Of a stretch of DNA of 21,846 nucleotides, positions 13,094 to 21,828 are shown one piece after another (the stretch's first letter is position 1; every line of letters starts with the position of its first letter). Under the pieces are notes generated by a model, which saw nothing but the letters and a program-made list of their open reading frames with translations, ran no database searches and was not told the DNA's origin. The position numbers and the translations under genes are program-made. Where the stretch lies: contig CAYFLR010000080.1 in the NCBI GenBank assembly GCA_964343805.1, forward strand, positions 1 through 21,846. The letters are read 5' to 3'. Source of the DNA: CAYFLR01 sp964343805 (GTDB lineage Bacteria; Bdellovibrionota_B; Oligoflexia; CAYFLR01).

Positions 13094-14606
13094 TGGTATC
13101 TGGATAGATTCGTCGTTCGAAGCGGGAATATGTTCCTGTCTCACTATCAAAAATGGGGAAAATATAGACCGGCAAAAGCTCTGCTTCCCAGTTTCCTTCG
13201 CTGTTTTGTTGAACATTAATTTCTAAATGACCATAATGTTTGCCTCCGGCTACTAAGATGCCATTTTCCCAAACTTCAGGAACATCGGTATGAACAAAAA
13301 ATCGCTGGAAGGCATTATGGGCTTGACTGTGAGCTCCTCGGATACCATCACCCGCCACCCCAAGATCATAAAAATGAATACTATGAGGAATCTCATTTCC
13401 AGCCGGTGTTTGCTCCGTTCCTTCTACTCGTGACCGTTCCCAGGTTTCATCATGTCCGGAAAAAACGGCATCCACCCCATATTTCATAAAAAGTGGGGTC
13501 AGTTTACGTAGGGGAATACCTGAGTGATTCTCTGGTTCAAACCCATGGGGGCCAGATGAGTAAGGAGCATGATGAAAAATTAGAAAGGTAAACTGGCTGG
13601 TGATTTGGGCATTTTTTAATTCGGCTTCAAGCCAAAGGTATTGCTCAGAGTTCGGGGTGAGAGAGGGTGCCGGTCCACCACCTGGATCTTCTTCTCCGAG
13701 TAGAATTAAATTTGTGTCATAGTCGGAACCCTGTGGCCCTCCATTGACGGTATCTAAAACGATAAAGGTCACGGGACCATAATCCACTCGATAATACCTT
13801 TTTTCCAACTCAGCATTTTGGGCAAAATTGTTAGGGTAGACAAAATAATTAAGATATTTAGCGACAGCCGCTTCAGAGTTTTCTGGACTAAAGCCACCGG
13901 AGTAGGGAGGTCCTCGGTAATAATCATGGTTGCCTAAAGCTCCGAGGATGGGAATATGATGGCCTATTTTTTGAAACTGTTTCCAGAATTCATCCCAATC
14001 TCTCTGTTCTCCACCTGATTCAACTAAGTCACCAGCTATAAATAGTAAATCGGGCTTGCGATTGCCGATGACCAGTAAATTATTTGCAAGTCCACGGGTT
14101 TGATCGATAAGGTAACTTCGGTAGACACCTGGGTTTTCCGGGTCTGGCCAATAGGTTTTCTTACCGGTGGATTCAGGCTCGGTTTCACTATCTGCAAACA
14201 CTGTAAAACGGAGATTTTTCGGGGAATCAGATACGGTGTGAAACTCTCCCTGAAAGGAACTTTCAGATTGCAGTACTTGGTAGGTATAGTTTTGTCCACT
14301 TTCCAATCCCGAAAGGGTAACGCGGTGCTGATAGGGAAGAGATGGAGCCGGAGATAAGTATTTTAGGTCAGTAGCAGAATACTGCAGGTCCGGTTGAATT
14401 TCTGGATGAGAAATAAATTTGTCCACCAGAAGTGAACCCTTTTTTAAAACAAGTGTTCCTGCTTCTTTAGTATCTGTATACCATAAGATGGTCATTCCAT
14501 CATTGGTGGGGTTTTGTAGATAAGGGGTAATTCGAAAAGCGCTTACATCAGCGTAAAGATGAGTTTGAAATAAAAAGCAAACAAAAATAATAAACTTAAA
14601 TTTCAC
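13071..14606 (-). CDS. Exported purple-acid-phosphatase-like metallophosphoesterase
   Basis: 511 residues from a GTG at 14606, with AGAGG six bases upstream. Residues 1-19 form a signal peptide ending LYA. Residues about 22-125 form a fibronectin-like domain as in purple acid phosphatases (ITPYLQNPT start, YTYQV end). The catalytic domain carries FADSE (Asp139, with Glu instead of the usual His at 141), AGDLVE (Asp193), GNHDYY (Asn226, His227), FHHAPYSSGPHG (His345-346) and SGHDETWE (His385). A Gly/Pro-rich insertion lies around 307-316. It probably hydrolyses phosphomonoesters outside the cytoplasm; the missing first-motif His may change metal preference. The start lies 11 bp inside the HD gene upstream, so the two are co-expressed. 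Its 3' end overlaps another metallophosphoesterase gene. Confidence 0.9.
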   Translation of the reverse strand: MKFKFIIFVCFLFQTHLYADVSAFRITPYLQNPTNDGMTILWYTDTKEAGTLVLKKGSLLVDKFISHPEIQPDLQYSATDLKYLSPAPSLPYQHRVTLSGLESGQNYTYQVLQSESSFQGEFHTVSDSPKNLRFTVFADSETEPESTGKKTYWPDPENPGVYRSYLIDQTRGLANNLLVIGNRKPDLLFIAGDLVESGGEQRDWDEFWKQFQKIGHHIPILGALGNHDYYRGPPYSGGFSPENSEAAVAKYLNYFVYPNNFAQNAELEKRYYRVDYGPVTFIVLDTVNGGPQGSDYDTNLILLGEEDPGGGPAPSLTPNSEQYLWLEAELKNAQITSQFTFLIFHHAPYSSGPHGFEPENHSGIPLRKLTPLFMKYGVDAVFSGHDETWERSRVEGTEQTPAGNEIPHSIHFYDLGVAGDGIRGAHSQAHNAFQRFFVHTDVPEVWENGILVAGGKHYGHLEINVQQNSEGNWEAELLPVYIFPIFDSETGTYSRFERRIYPDTIKIVSTQ

Positions 14607-15249
14607 CTTCTACCTCTTTGTTCAGTCTTAAAAAAAAATCTTCCATAAATTGATGTCGGTCTTCTGCCAACCTTCTTCCTTCATTAGTTTGCATCCGATC
14701 AAGGATTTTGCATAGCTTAACCCGGTATTCTCGATAAGCTGTATCTTCGTTGGTATATGCTTCTGTCTTTTCGATATCCACATCTTTGTTATGAAGTTTT
14801 GCTCCCACTTCACCGGCAAAAAGAAAGGCTCTGCCTATTCCCACTGCTCCGATTGAATCCAGCTTATCTGCATCAAATAGGATCTTTGCTTCCAAAAAGC
14901 TGGGCTTATTTTCTCCTCGAAAACGGTGGGTTTTAATACACTCCACAATCAGGTCTATTTCTTGCTCATTTAGATCATAGTCTCCCAGAATATCTCTAGC
15001 CAGTTGGGAACCCTTAATAGCATGGCAAACTCCTCCTTTGGAGCGATCTTCATAGGGGCGACCAATGTCATGCAGAAGGGCTGCATATTGCAAGATCTTC
15101 AAGTTCGCCTTCTCTGTTTTTCCAATGTGCATACTTAAATTATAGACCCGTTCGGTATGATCCCAGGCATGGCTGCCTCTGGTCTGAGACAAGACCTCTT
15201 TTGTTCGCCTTTTTAGTTCTTGTAAGGTTTGGTGGTTTTCTTCTTTCAC
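14596..15249 (-). CDS. HD-domain metal-dependent phosphohydrolase (YedJ-like)
   Basis: 217 residues from a GTG at 15249, four bases after AAGGGGA. The HD superfamily ligands are His31 (HAWDHTERV), His60-Asp61 (LLHDIGR) and Asp128 (FDADKLDSIG). The C-terminal part has the GxGRAFLFAGE and TEAYTNEDTAYREY segments of the YedJ-type subfamily. Members are cytoplasmic phosphohydrolases, probably on nucleotides or related phosphate esters; the precise substrate is unknown. It overlaps the downstream exported phosphatase gene by 11 bp. The 98-bp gap to the flavoprotein gene upstream shows no clear terminator or promoter, so read-through from the upstream pair is possible. Confidence 0.88.
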   Translation of the reverse strand: MKEENHQTLQELKRRTKEVLSQTRGSHAWDHTERVYNLSMHIGKTEKANLKILQYAALLHDIGRPYEDRSKGGVCHAIKGSQLARDILGDYDLNEQEIDLIVECIKTHRFRGENKPSFLEAKILFDADKLDSIGAVGIGRAFLFAGEVGAKLHNKDVDIEKTEAYTNEDTAYREYRVKLCKILDRMQTNEGRRLAEDRHQFMEDFFLRLNKEVEGEI

Positions 15250-15347
15250 AATATCCCCTTATAATTCCCAGATCCTTCCCTATACCATAACTTACAGTGA
15301 GGATCCTAGTTAAATTATCATTTATTTAAAAAATAGTAGGGAAAATG

Positions 15348-16232
15348 TTAAGAGAGAAGATCATTTAAGCTGAATTCGCTGATGAGAAGTAATTCTTTCA
15401 TTTTTTCTTTAGGCGGAGGAGATCCATTGAATCTCAGTTTCCATCGAATGGAATGTCCAAATTCTTTTGCCGCTAAGGAGATATGTCGCATCATTATGCC
15501 CGCATCGAGGTAGGGGGTGTGATAGTTAAATGCTCCACGCCAACCCGTTGGATAAACATAAAGCTGTAGATGATTGTTTTTTACTAAAAAACGCCAAGGC
15601 TGAAAGTTGATGCCCGAAGGGGCAAAACGGGAGACTTGGATGATTTTAAATAAAGTGGGATTTTGTCCTTCAAATCTCTCATCAAAATTTTGCCAGTTGT
15701 CTATAAAAAGCAGCTGGTCGACCGGCAGGCGAGTGGTGGGCTTGGTGATATAGGTCAGACTTTTTTCAGAGAGTCGAGCTATCAAACTCTTGCTAGGATA
15801 CCCAAGAGCAATCACCGCAAAGATGGCTTGCCCTTTTTCTGGGGCAAACTTTTTAAAAAACTGATCCTTGTTAAAAGTGGCTGCCACCCAACAGCTGTTA
15901 ACTTCTTTTCTCATCAGATCCAAAATCACCTTTTCCATCAGAAATCCATACTGGATACGCGCTAAAGGAGACTCATTCATAACCCCAAATAGTGCATGGG
16001 ACGGATTCGTGATTTTTCCATACCCTCCAATTATCCCTTTGTAGTGCAGAGGCACACTGGCTGTGTTGACCACATGGGTTTGAATAGGGTGCTGAAGGGA
16101 GAGCTCTTGTTGAACTTCTTTTGATGACTGTACAAGACCATCTTGGAGTTCATTAATAATATCTTCTTCAATGAGAGTCGGCTGATATTTACGCACGGAT
16201 CGTCGTGCATACATAGCTTCTAGATAATTCAT
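15348..16232 (-). CDS. Nitroreductase-family flavoprotein (TM1586-like)
   Basis: 294 residues. The N terminus has the nitroreductase start RRSVRKY (10-16), which contacts FMN phosphate. A second FMN-binding block, RFAPSGINFQPWRF, lies unusually far along at 202-215. A middle helix (96-129) has the GFLMEKVILDLMRKE pattern and SCWV. This arrangement of two half-domains fits the TM1586-like nitroreductases, where one chain supplies elements normally shared by a dimer. Such proteins bind FMN and reduce nitro, quinone or ene substrates with NAD(P)H, or act as electron carriers. Its ATG overlaps the TGA of the upstream radical-SAM gene (ATGA, 16229-16232), so the two are translationally coupled and probably act in one pathway. 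The substrate is unknown. Confidence 0.85.
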   Translation of the reverse strand: MNYLEAMYARRSVRKYQPTLIEEDIINELQDGLVQSSKEVQQELSLQHPIQTHVVNTASVPLHYKGIIGGYGKITNPSHALFGVMNESPLARIQYGFLMEKVILDLMRKEVNSCWVAATFNKDQFFKKFAPEKGQAIFAVIALGYPSKSLIARLSEKSLTYITKPTTRLPVDQLLFIDNWQNFDERFEGQNPTLFKIIQVSRFAPSGINFQPWRFLVKNNHLQLYVYPTGWRGAFNYHTPYLDAGIMMRHISLAAKEFGHSIRWKLRFNGSPPPKEKMKELLLISEFSLNDLLS

Positions 16233-17482
16233 ATGATGGGTCCATAACTCATTTGAGTTAATCTCTCAGCTACTATTTCGGGGAACTTGGCGTAGTTTCG
16301 GAGGCGAGCTTTCCTTTCAATACGATCACGGCGATTGATTTGAATATCCTCTGGTACCTTTCCTTCAATCTTTTCACTGGGGACCATGTAGCGTGCTTCA
16401 TATTTTAAGGGGCACCAATAGGAGATCTTAGTTTTCTTTAAAAGTTCATAAGTTTGGATATAATCTTCTTTAGTTTCTGAGGGAAATCCCACCATGCAAA
16501 TGGAGGAGAGGCTTTTTACTTTGGTTTTTTCTACCACGAAATTCACCATATCAATGTATTCTTCGATTCTATAATTTCGGCCCATCAGATCTAAAATGCG
16601 GTTGGATCCAGATTGAACCGGAACTCCAAAGGATTTGATCTTACCGGTTTGAAATATGGGTTCTAATCGATCCATCTCTTTGATCACCCATTCCGGTTCC
16701 ACATAATGCATATCAATTGCGAAATCACCTTTCACTTTAATCACCTCTCTGAGAAGATCGGCTAAGCTCAAGCCCATATCTTGCCCCCAGCAGCCCATAT
16801 CAGTGCCGGTAAATGAGATGGTTTTGTACCCTCTTCGAGCTGCAATTTCCACTTGAGGGATAATATGATCAATACCCACACTACGAATTCGACCACGAGC
16901 GTACTTGATAGCGCAGAAGGTACATTTTCCTAGGCATCCATTGCCACCTTGAATGAAGTACCAATCTGTCATCGGAAGTGAGTCCAGCCATGAGGGCTCT
17001 ACATTAAATGGTAAATAACGATTGAGGGTTTGGTATCCTTTCTTTAACTTGATTCCAAGTTTAAACGTATCACTCACCAGATATTCGCTCATATTCACAC
17101 TATTGGGAAGAATATCTCTTATTTTTACATCTGAAGGAACAAACTTTTCTACCTTTTCCATCTCTCTAGGAGGTATGGCATGTATATCTTTAAACTTCTT
17201 GAATGTCAGAGGTGCAATTTTGGGGTAGCAACCAGATACTAATACTTTAGAATCTTTCTGCTTTGTAGCTAATGTATGTGTAATATTTTCATAGGCCTCA
17301 TCTTCATACTGCTGATTAAAAGAGCAGGTAGAAACTAATACAACATCTGCTTTTTCTGGATTTTCTATCTCTTGCAAATGGCTTTTAGTTAAGTAGTTTC
17401 TTAATTGATTGGTTTCTACAATAAGCTCAGTGCAAGAATGACCTGAAGCTACAATTGAAAAGGTTTCCATATGTACATCCAT
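16229..17482 (-). CDS. Radical-SAM methylthiotransferase-like protein lacking a TRAM domain
   Basis: 417 residues from the ATG at 17482; an in-frame ATG at 17470 is an alternative, and neither has a strong ribosome site. The N-terminal domain resembles the MiaB/RimO MTTase fold and keeps three spaced Cys (17, 53 in VSTCSF, 85 in VSGCYP) that would hold one Fe-S cluster. The radical-SAM CxxxCxxC is at 183, 187 and 190 (GCLGKCTFC), and later blocks (FTGTDMGCWG, PVQSGSNRILDLMGRNY) match MTTase enzymes. The protein stops where MiaB and RimO go on into a TRAM domain, which normally binds tRNA or ribosomal protein. It is therefore probably not MiaB or RimO and may modify another substrate. It is translationally coupled to a flavoprotein that could supply electrons. 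It is divergent from nadA. Confidence 0.85.
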   Translation of the reverse strand: MDVHMETFSIVASGHSCTELIVETNQLRNYLTKSHLQEIENPEKADVVLVSTCSFNQQYEDEAYENITHTLATKQKDSKVLVSGCYPKIAPLTFKKFKDIHAIPPREMEKVEKFVPSDVKIRDILPNSVNMSEYLVSDTFKLGIKLKKGYQTLNRYLPFNVEPSWLDSLPMTDWYFIQGGNGCLGKCTFCAIKYARGRIRSVGIDHIIPQVEIAARRGYKTISFTGTDMGCWGQDMGLSLADLLREVIKVKGDFAIDMHYVEPEWVIKEMDRLEPIFQTGKIKSFGVPVQSGSNRILDLMGRNYRIEEYIDMVNFVVEKTKVKSLSSICMVGFPSETKEDYIQTYELLKKTKISYWCPLKYEARYMVPSEKIEGKVPEDIQINRRDRIERKARLRNYAKFPEIVAERLTQMSYGPII

Positions 17483-17572
17483 TGCATGTTTCTAAGTTGA
17501 GTATTTGACTCTATTACAATCAAACATGAAAGTACATGTAAATATGATTATCTTGGATTCAGGGTTTACAAG
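17483..17572. promoter_or_regulatory. 90-bp divergent gap before nadA
   Basis: The gap lies between the radical-SAM gene (leftward) and nadA (rightward). On the minus strand TTTACA and TGTAAT are separated by 18 bases, a fair promoter for the leftward unit. TACATGTA forms an 8-bp palindrome near 17532-17539, between the two transcription units. No convincing -35/-10 pair for nadA is visible; a TATGAT near 17547-17552 has no good partner. Confidence 0.35.
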
Positions 17573-18661
17573 ATGGGGGAATTCCATTATATGGAGGATG
17601 AAACAATTGCTAGAGGTAAAAAAGAGATGAGTTACAGACAAAACGAATTAGAACGAGAAGCTGATCGACTTTTTCAAAACCTTTTGCAGGTGAACTGCGA
17701 TAAAGAGAGAAAGTGGAGCTGGGATCAATGCCGGGAGATCGCTCCCTTGACCTTAGAGATCAATCAGCTAAAACAGGAGAAAGAAGCGGTTCTTCTAGCT
17801 CACTCTTATGTTCACCCTGAGATTGTCTATGGGGTGGCGGACTTCAAGAGTGATTCTTATGCTCTTAGTTTAGAAGCAAAGAAAGCCAATGCCAAAGTGA
17901 TTGTTTTTGCGGGAGTCGTTTTTATGGCTGAAACCGCCAAAATACTGTGTCCTGACGCGGAAGTTCTAGTCCCTGATATTAATTCAGGTTGCTCTTTAGC
18001 CGACTCTATCACTGCAGATGAAGTTAAAGCTTTAAAAAAACAATACCCTGAGGCGGCTGTGGTCTGCTACATCAATACTACTGCTGCTATCAAGGCTGAG
18101 TGTGATGTGTGTGTTACTTCTAGTAACGTCTATAAAGTCATCCAAGGTCTTCCCCAGAAGCAGGTTCTTTTTGTGCCAGATCGGTTGATGGGAGACAATA
18201 TCCGTACAGACTTAAAAAAGTTAGGTATTGAAAAAGAGATCATCACTTCTAATGGAACCTGTGAGGTGCATGACCAATTTGATCCAGCTCTCATCGCCAA
18301 AGAGCGGGATCGATTTCCTGGCTTAAAAGTGGTGAGCCACCCTGAATGTGAAGAATCCATTACTTCCAAGAGCGATTTTGTTGGGAGCACCGGGGCCATG
18401 ATGAAGTATGTTGAACAAACTGATGCACCTTATTTTATGATGCTTACTGAATGTGGCCTGGTGAGTAGATTGGAGGCGGAAAATAAAGGCAAGACCTTCA
18501 TTGCTTCATGCAAGCTCTGCCCCTATATGAAAATGAACGATCTGGTCAAAGTGAGAGATGTTTTAGTTCGTCCTCGAAGTGAGCAAATCATTGAAGTTAG
18601 CGCTGAAGTCAGGGAAATGGCTTTGAAGAGCCTTGATCGCATGTTTGAATTAGCTGAGTGA
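17573..18661 (+). CDS. nadA: Quinolinate synthase A
   Basis: 362 residues from the ATG at 17573, with CAGGG eight bases upstream; an ATG at 17591 with GGGGGA before it is equally possible. NadA condenses iminoaspartate with dihydroxyacetone phosphate to quinolinate, using a 4Fe-4S cluster held by three Cys. The equivalents are Cys165 (VVCYINTT), Cys230 (NGTCEVH) and Cys316 (CKLCPYMKMN), all present. The LLAHSYVHPEIV motif (74-85) and the TSSNV motif (182-186) of the substrate pocket are also seen. An N-terminal extension of roughly 60 charged residues precedes the catalytic core. The gene is 10 bp before nadC, in a de novo NAD operon that starts from aspartate. Confidence 0.97.
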   Translation: MGEFHYMEDETIARGKKEMSYRQNELEREADRLFQNLLQVNCDKERKWSWDQCREIAPLTLEINQLKQEKEAVLLAHSYVHPEIVYGVADFKSDSYALSLEAKKANAKVIVFAGVVFMAETAKILCPDAEVLVPDINSGCSLADSITADEVKALKKQYPEAAVVCYINTTAAIKAECDVCVTSSNVYKVIQGLPQKQVLFVPDRLMGDNIRTDLKKLGIEKEIITSNGTCEVHDQFDPALIAKERDRFPGLKVVSHPECEESITSKSDFVGSTGAMMKYVEQTDAPYFMMLTECGLVSRLEAENKGKTFIASCKLCPYMKMNDLVKVRDVLVRPRSEQIIEVSAEVREMALKSLDRMFELAE

Positions 18662-18671
18662 AGGAATAAAA

Positions 18672-19511
18672 ATGGTCAATTATGAAAAAATCGTACAATT
18701 AGCTTTAGAAGAAGATTTGGGCTTAGGTGATATTACCACAGACTCTTTAATTCCTAAGGATCACCACTCTTCAGGCGTCCTTCGGTTTAAACAAGATGGT
18801 GTCGTTTGTGGAGTGCACATTGCAGAATATATCTTTCATAAAATCAATCCGGATTTAGAAATTGCTATTCAATATCAAGATGGCGAACGGGTTTCTAAAG
18901 GCACGGTGATCATGGAGGTGGATGGCCAAACTGCGAGCATCTTAAAGGCAGAGAGAACCGCATTAAATTTTTTACAAAGGCTTTCTGGAGTGGCCACATT
19001 AGCCAATGAATTTGTAGAAAAAGTTATTCCCTTTGATGTGCGTATTTGTGATACCCGTAAGACGACTCCAGGATTTCGACAACTAGAAAAATACGCTGTA
19101 CGTTGCGGTGGTGCTTTTAATCACCGGATGTCACTGGCTGACACGGTCTTAATCAAAGACAATCACATTCAAGCAGCTGGATCCATTTCCTATGCGGTAG
19201 AAAAGGCTCGGTCCAATATCCCTCATACCTCTAAAGTAGAGGTGGAAGTGGAAAGCCACGAGCAGGTGAGCGAAGCTCTTTCGGCTAAAGCGGACATTAT
19301 TATGCTCGACAATATGAAAGTAGAGCAAATTATAGAAGCTGTTAAAATGATCAATAAACAAGCGATTGTGGAGATCTCCGGTGGAGTTACTATAGAAAAT
19401 GTCACTTCTTATGCGAACACTGGAGCCGATGTAATTTCTATTGGCGCTCTGACACATTCCTATACCTCTGCTGATATTAGCCTGACTTTGTTTCACCGGA
19501 ACTTTGCATGA
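18672..19511 (+). CDS. nadC: Nicotinate-nucleotide pyrophosphorylase (carboxylating)
   Basis: 279 residues, the normal length. An AAGGA site precedes the ATG, and the gap to nadA is 10 bp. NadC converts quinolinate and phosphoribosyl pyrophosphate to nicotinate mononucleotide with loss of CO2. The active-site blocks RKTTPG (129-134), FNHR (149-152) and IKDNH (161-165) are intact, followed by the EVEVES strand and the C-terminal EISGG and SIGALTHS barrel motifs. The protein is cytoplasmic and hexameric or dimeric in relatives. Its stop overlaps the nadB start by 4 bp (ATGA), which couples translation of the two enzymes. Confidence 0.97.
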   Translation: MVNYEKIVQLALEEDLGLGDITTDSLIPKDHHSSGVLRFKQDGVVCGVHIAEYIFHKINPDLEIAIQYQDGERVSKGTVIMEVDGQTASILKAERTALNFLQRLSGVATLANEFVEKVIPFDVRICDTRKTTPGFRQLEKYAVRCGGAFNHRMSLADTVLIKDNHIQAAGSISYAVEKARSNIPHTSKVEVEVESHEQVSEALSAKADIIMLDNMKVEQIIEAVKMINKQAIVEISGGVTIENVTSYANTGADVISIGALTHSYTSADISLTLFHRNFA

Positions 19512-21058
19512 AAATAACTGAAACGGACTGTTTAATTATTGGAGCGGGTGCTGCTGGTTCGGTGTATGCACTGAATACAGCTCGTACAGGAACCAATTGC
19601 GTCTTGCTATCGGCAGAAAAACTTTCGGTTTGTAATTCTGCCTTAGCTCAAGGTGGGATAGCAGTAGAATATGAACGCCATCCCGATCTGTTTCGTGGAG
19701 ATATTCAACTGGCCAGTGGGAACACTTCTTATAATATGACGATTGATGAGGTGCTCAAACATGGCCCTACCACAGTTAAAGAGATGCTAGTCAATGATCT
19801 CAATGTGAGCTTTGATCGGAATAAGGAAGGGCAGCTCGCTCTCACACGTGAAGGAGCTCATTCAGAAGACCGTATTATCTATGCCAAAGACTGCACAGGT
19901 AAAGTGGTTTTGGAGTATCTCCATGAATCTTTTAATTCATTACCCAATCTTGAGCGTCGGGAAAACTGTCATGTGATTGACCTACTCACTCTTTCTCACA
20001 GTTCCAGAGATCTTCAAGATAAGTATAAGCCCCTTACCTGTTTTGGTGCATACGTCTTAGATGGAAAGACTGGAGTGGTGGAAGCCATCTTTGCTAAAAA
20101 AACCATTTTAGCTACCGGAGGAGTTGGACAAGTCTATCAACATTCCACTAACACCTCTACCGCCTTTGGGGCGGGTATTGCGATGGCTTATAGGATTGGG
20201 GCCAGAATCATGAATATGGAGTATATTCAGTTTCATCCCACCGTATTTTATAAAAAAGGGGCAAACCCCTTTTTAGTATCTGAAGCCGTTCGAGGAGAAG
20301 GTGGAGTATTGATTAACCGTCTGGGCAAAGCCTTTATGGATGAGCAACATCCGCTTAAATCTCTAGCTCCTCGTGATATCATTGCTCGTTCCATTCACAG
20401 AGAGATGATCAAAACTGATTCCAATTCAGTCTTTATAGATATTTCATCAAAACCCGCAGATTATTTGAAGAAAAGGTTTCCTACCATCTATGATAAATGT
20501 CTTCGTCAGGATATTGATATTACCAAAGATCCCATACCTGTTGTGCCGGCTGCGCACTATTTATGTGGTGGAATTCATGCAGATATGCGCGGACGAACCA
20601 ATATTAGAAATCTAAATGTGATTGGTGAGACTGCTTGCACTGGATTGCATGGTGCCAATCGCTTGGCTAGTACTTCATTATTAGAGTGTGTTACCATGGG
20701 TAAGTTGGCTTCTGAAGCTGATTTAAATGATCTTTGCCAAAAAGATTTTTACTTTCCTGATATTGAAGATTGGAAGAGCCCAGATGAAGAAGCTGATCTC
20801 GATCTGATAGCTCAAGACATGCAATTGGTAAGGAATACCATGTGGAATTATGTTGGAGTTATCCGTAATGAGAAGCGACTCAATCGCGCGGCTAAATTGC
20901 TCAGAGAACTTCAAAATCAAGTTAATGATTTCTATGCGGGCTGTCGGGTTAATAAAGATCTCCTCAATTTAAGAAATGCAGTACAAAATGCCTTGTTAAT
21001 TGTGTATGCTGCTTCCAGAAATAAATCGAGTCGAGGTTGCCATTATCGTGAGGAATAA
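19508..21058 (+). CDS. nadB: L-aspartate oxidase
   Basis: 516 residues. NadB oxidises L-aspartate to iminoaspartate with FAD, passing electrons to oxygen or fumarate, and feeds NadA. The FAD Rossmann motif GAGAAG is at 12-17. Family blocks follow: SALAQGGIAV, TREGAHSEDRI, HSTNTSTAFGAGIAMA, QFHPT and the AVRGEGG loop. The PAAHYLCGGI and GLHGANRLASTSLLEC blocks line the flavin and dicarboxylate site. The C-terminal helical domain is present, with no truncation. It overlaps nadC by ATGA, and the next gene begins directly at its stop. Without an aspartate dehydrogenase in view, this is the probable first step of NAD synthesis here. Confidence 0.97.
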   Translation: MKITETDCLIIGAGAAGSVYALNTARTGTNCVLLSAEKLSVCNSALAQGGIAVEYERHPDLFRGDIQLASGNTSYNMTIDEVLKHGPTTVKEMLVNDLNVSFDRNKEGQLALTREGAHSEDRIIYAKDCTGKVVLEYLHESFNSLPNLERRENCHVIDLLTLSHSSRDLQDKYKPLTCFGAYVLDGKTGVVEAIFAKKTILATGGVGQVYQHSTNTSTAFGAGIAMAYRIGARIMNMEYIQFHPTVFYKKGANPFLVSEAVRGEGGVLINRLGKAFMDEQHPLKSLAPRDIIARSIHREMIKTDSNSVFIDISSKPADYLKKRFPTIYDKCLRQDIDITKDPIPVVPAAHYLCGGIHADMRGRTNIRNLNVIGETACTGLHGANRLASTSLLECVTMGKLASEADLNDLCQKDFYFPDIEDWKSPDEEADLDLIAQDMQLVRNTMWNYVGVIRNEKRLNRAAKLLRELQNQVNDFYAGCRVNKDLLNLRNAVQNALLIVYAASRNKSSRGCHYREE

Positions 21059-21790
21059 ATGAATTTGCAGGATACGAAAGAAGAAGAGCAGCAGGTCCCT
21101 GGACAAGAAAAACCTGAAAATGTTCTCTTCAATTTACTTTTTAATATAATCATTCCCGGTGTCATACTCTTTAAATTTAGTGATAAAGCCCACTTAGGAC
21201 CTGTTTGGGGACTCATTATCGCTTTATCCTTTCCCTTAGGCTATGGAATTGGGGATCTCATTTCCAAAAAGAAATGGAATATGATCTCCATTTTTGGTCT
21301 GTTGAGCGTGTTGTTTACCGGTGGATTAGCTCTTTTTAAGTTGGAAGGGCATTGGTTTGCGGTAAAAGAGGCTGCTTTTCCCGCTGTGATAGGTATTGTT
21401 GTCTTCTTTTCCTATAATACTAAGTACTCTATTGTTAAAATGATGCTTTTTAACCCTAAGATTATCAATGTGGAAGAGATCAAGCGTCTAGTGGAAGAGA
21501 AGGGGGTCCAAAAAGGCTTTGAGAAACTCTTAAAGTTGACTCACTATATGATTACCTCCTCTTTTATCCTCAGTGCGGTTTTGAATTTTGTTCTGGCTAT
21601 CTGGCTGCTTAAAAGCCCCACTGGGACACCGGAATTCAATAAAGAACTAGGAAAAATGACTGCTCTCAGCTTTCCAGTCATTATGGTGCCTTGTATGATT
21701 GTGATGATGGGATCCCTTTGGGTGCTCATTCGGGGTCTCACTAAGATCACCGGGTTGGAATTTAATCAAATCATCCGAGATAATAAATAA
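21059..21790 (+). CDS. Six-helix membrane protein, VC0807-like
   Basis: 243 residues; the ATG directly follows the nadB TAA, with a TGAGGAA site inside the nadB end. After a 25-residue charged N terminus there are about six membrane helices: roughly 24-40, 47-62, 76-92, 100-118, 160-185 and 201-225. The middle of the protein, with its LFNIIIPGVIL start, FPLGYG turn and SIFGLLSVLFTGG and KEAAFP segments, resembles the VC0807 family of small inner-membrane proteins of unknown function. A cytoplasmic loop at about 128-158 is charged. No transporter signature is visible. Placement as the last gene of the nad block suggests a link to NAD or its precursors, but this may be only operon drift. Confidence 0.7.
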   Translation: MNLQDTKEEEQQVPGQEKPENVLFNLLFNIIIPGVILFKFSDKAHLGPVWGLIIALSFPLGYGIGDLISKKKWNMISIFGLLSVLFTGGLALFKLEGHWFAVKEAAFPAVIGIVVFFSYNTKYSIVKMMLFNPKIINVEEIKRLVEEKGVQKGFEKLLKLTHYMITSSFILSAVLNFVLAIWLLKSPTGTPEFNKELGKMTALSFPVIMVPCMIVMMGSLWVLIRGLTKITGLEFNQIIRDNK

Positions 21791-21793
21791 TTT

Positions 21794-21828
21794 GAAGAAC
21801 TCCCCCGCATAAATGCGTGGGATTCTTC
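21794..21828. repeat. 35-nt hairpin after the nad operon, IS200/IS605-end-like
   Basis: GAAGAA-TCCC-CGCAT pairs with ATGCG-GGGA-TTCTTC across a 2-base loop, with one bulged C (21800) and one C-T mismatch (21805/21818). It starts 3 bases after the last stop. No T-run follows, unlike the other terminators in this window. On the minus strand it reads as GAATCCCACGC, then ATTTATG, then CGGGGGAGTTC, the kind of hairpin I associate with the ends of IS200/IS605 elements. A terminator or message-stabilising hairpin remains possible. Confidence 0.4.

Noticed and set aside
21794..21828. Simple Rho-independent terminator for the nad operon
   Set aside because: The hairpin lacks the T-tract seen in the clear terminators at 1671-1705 and 6425-6462; kept instead as a repeat of uncertain role.
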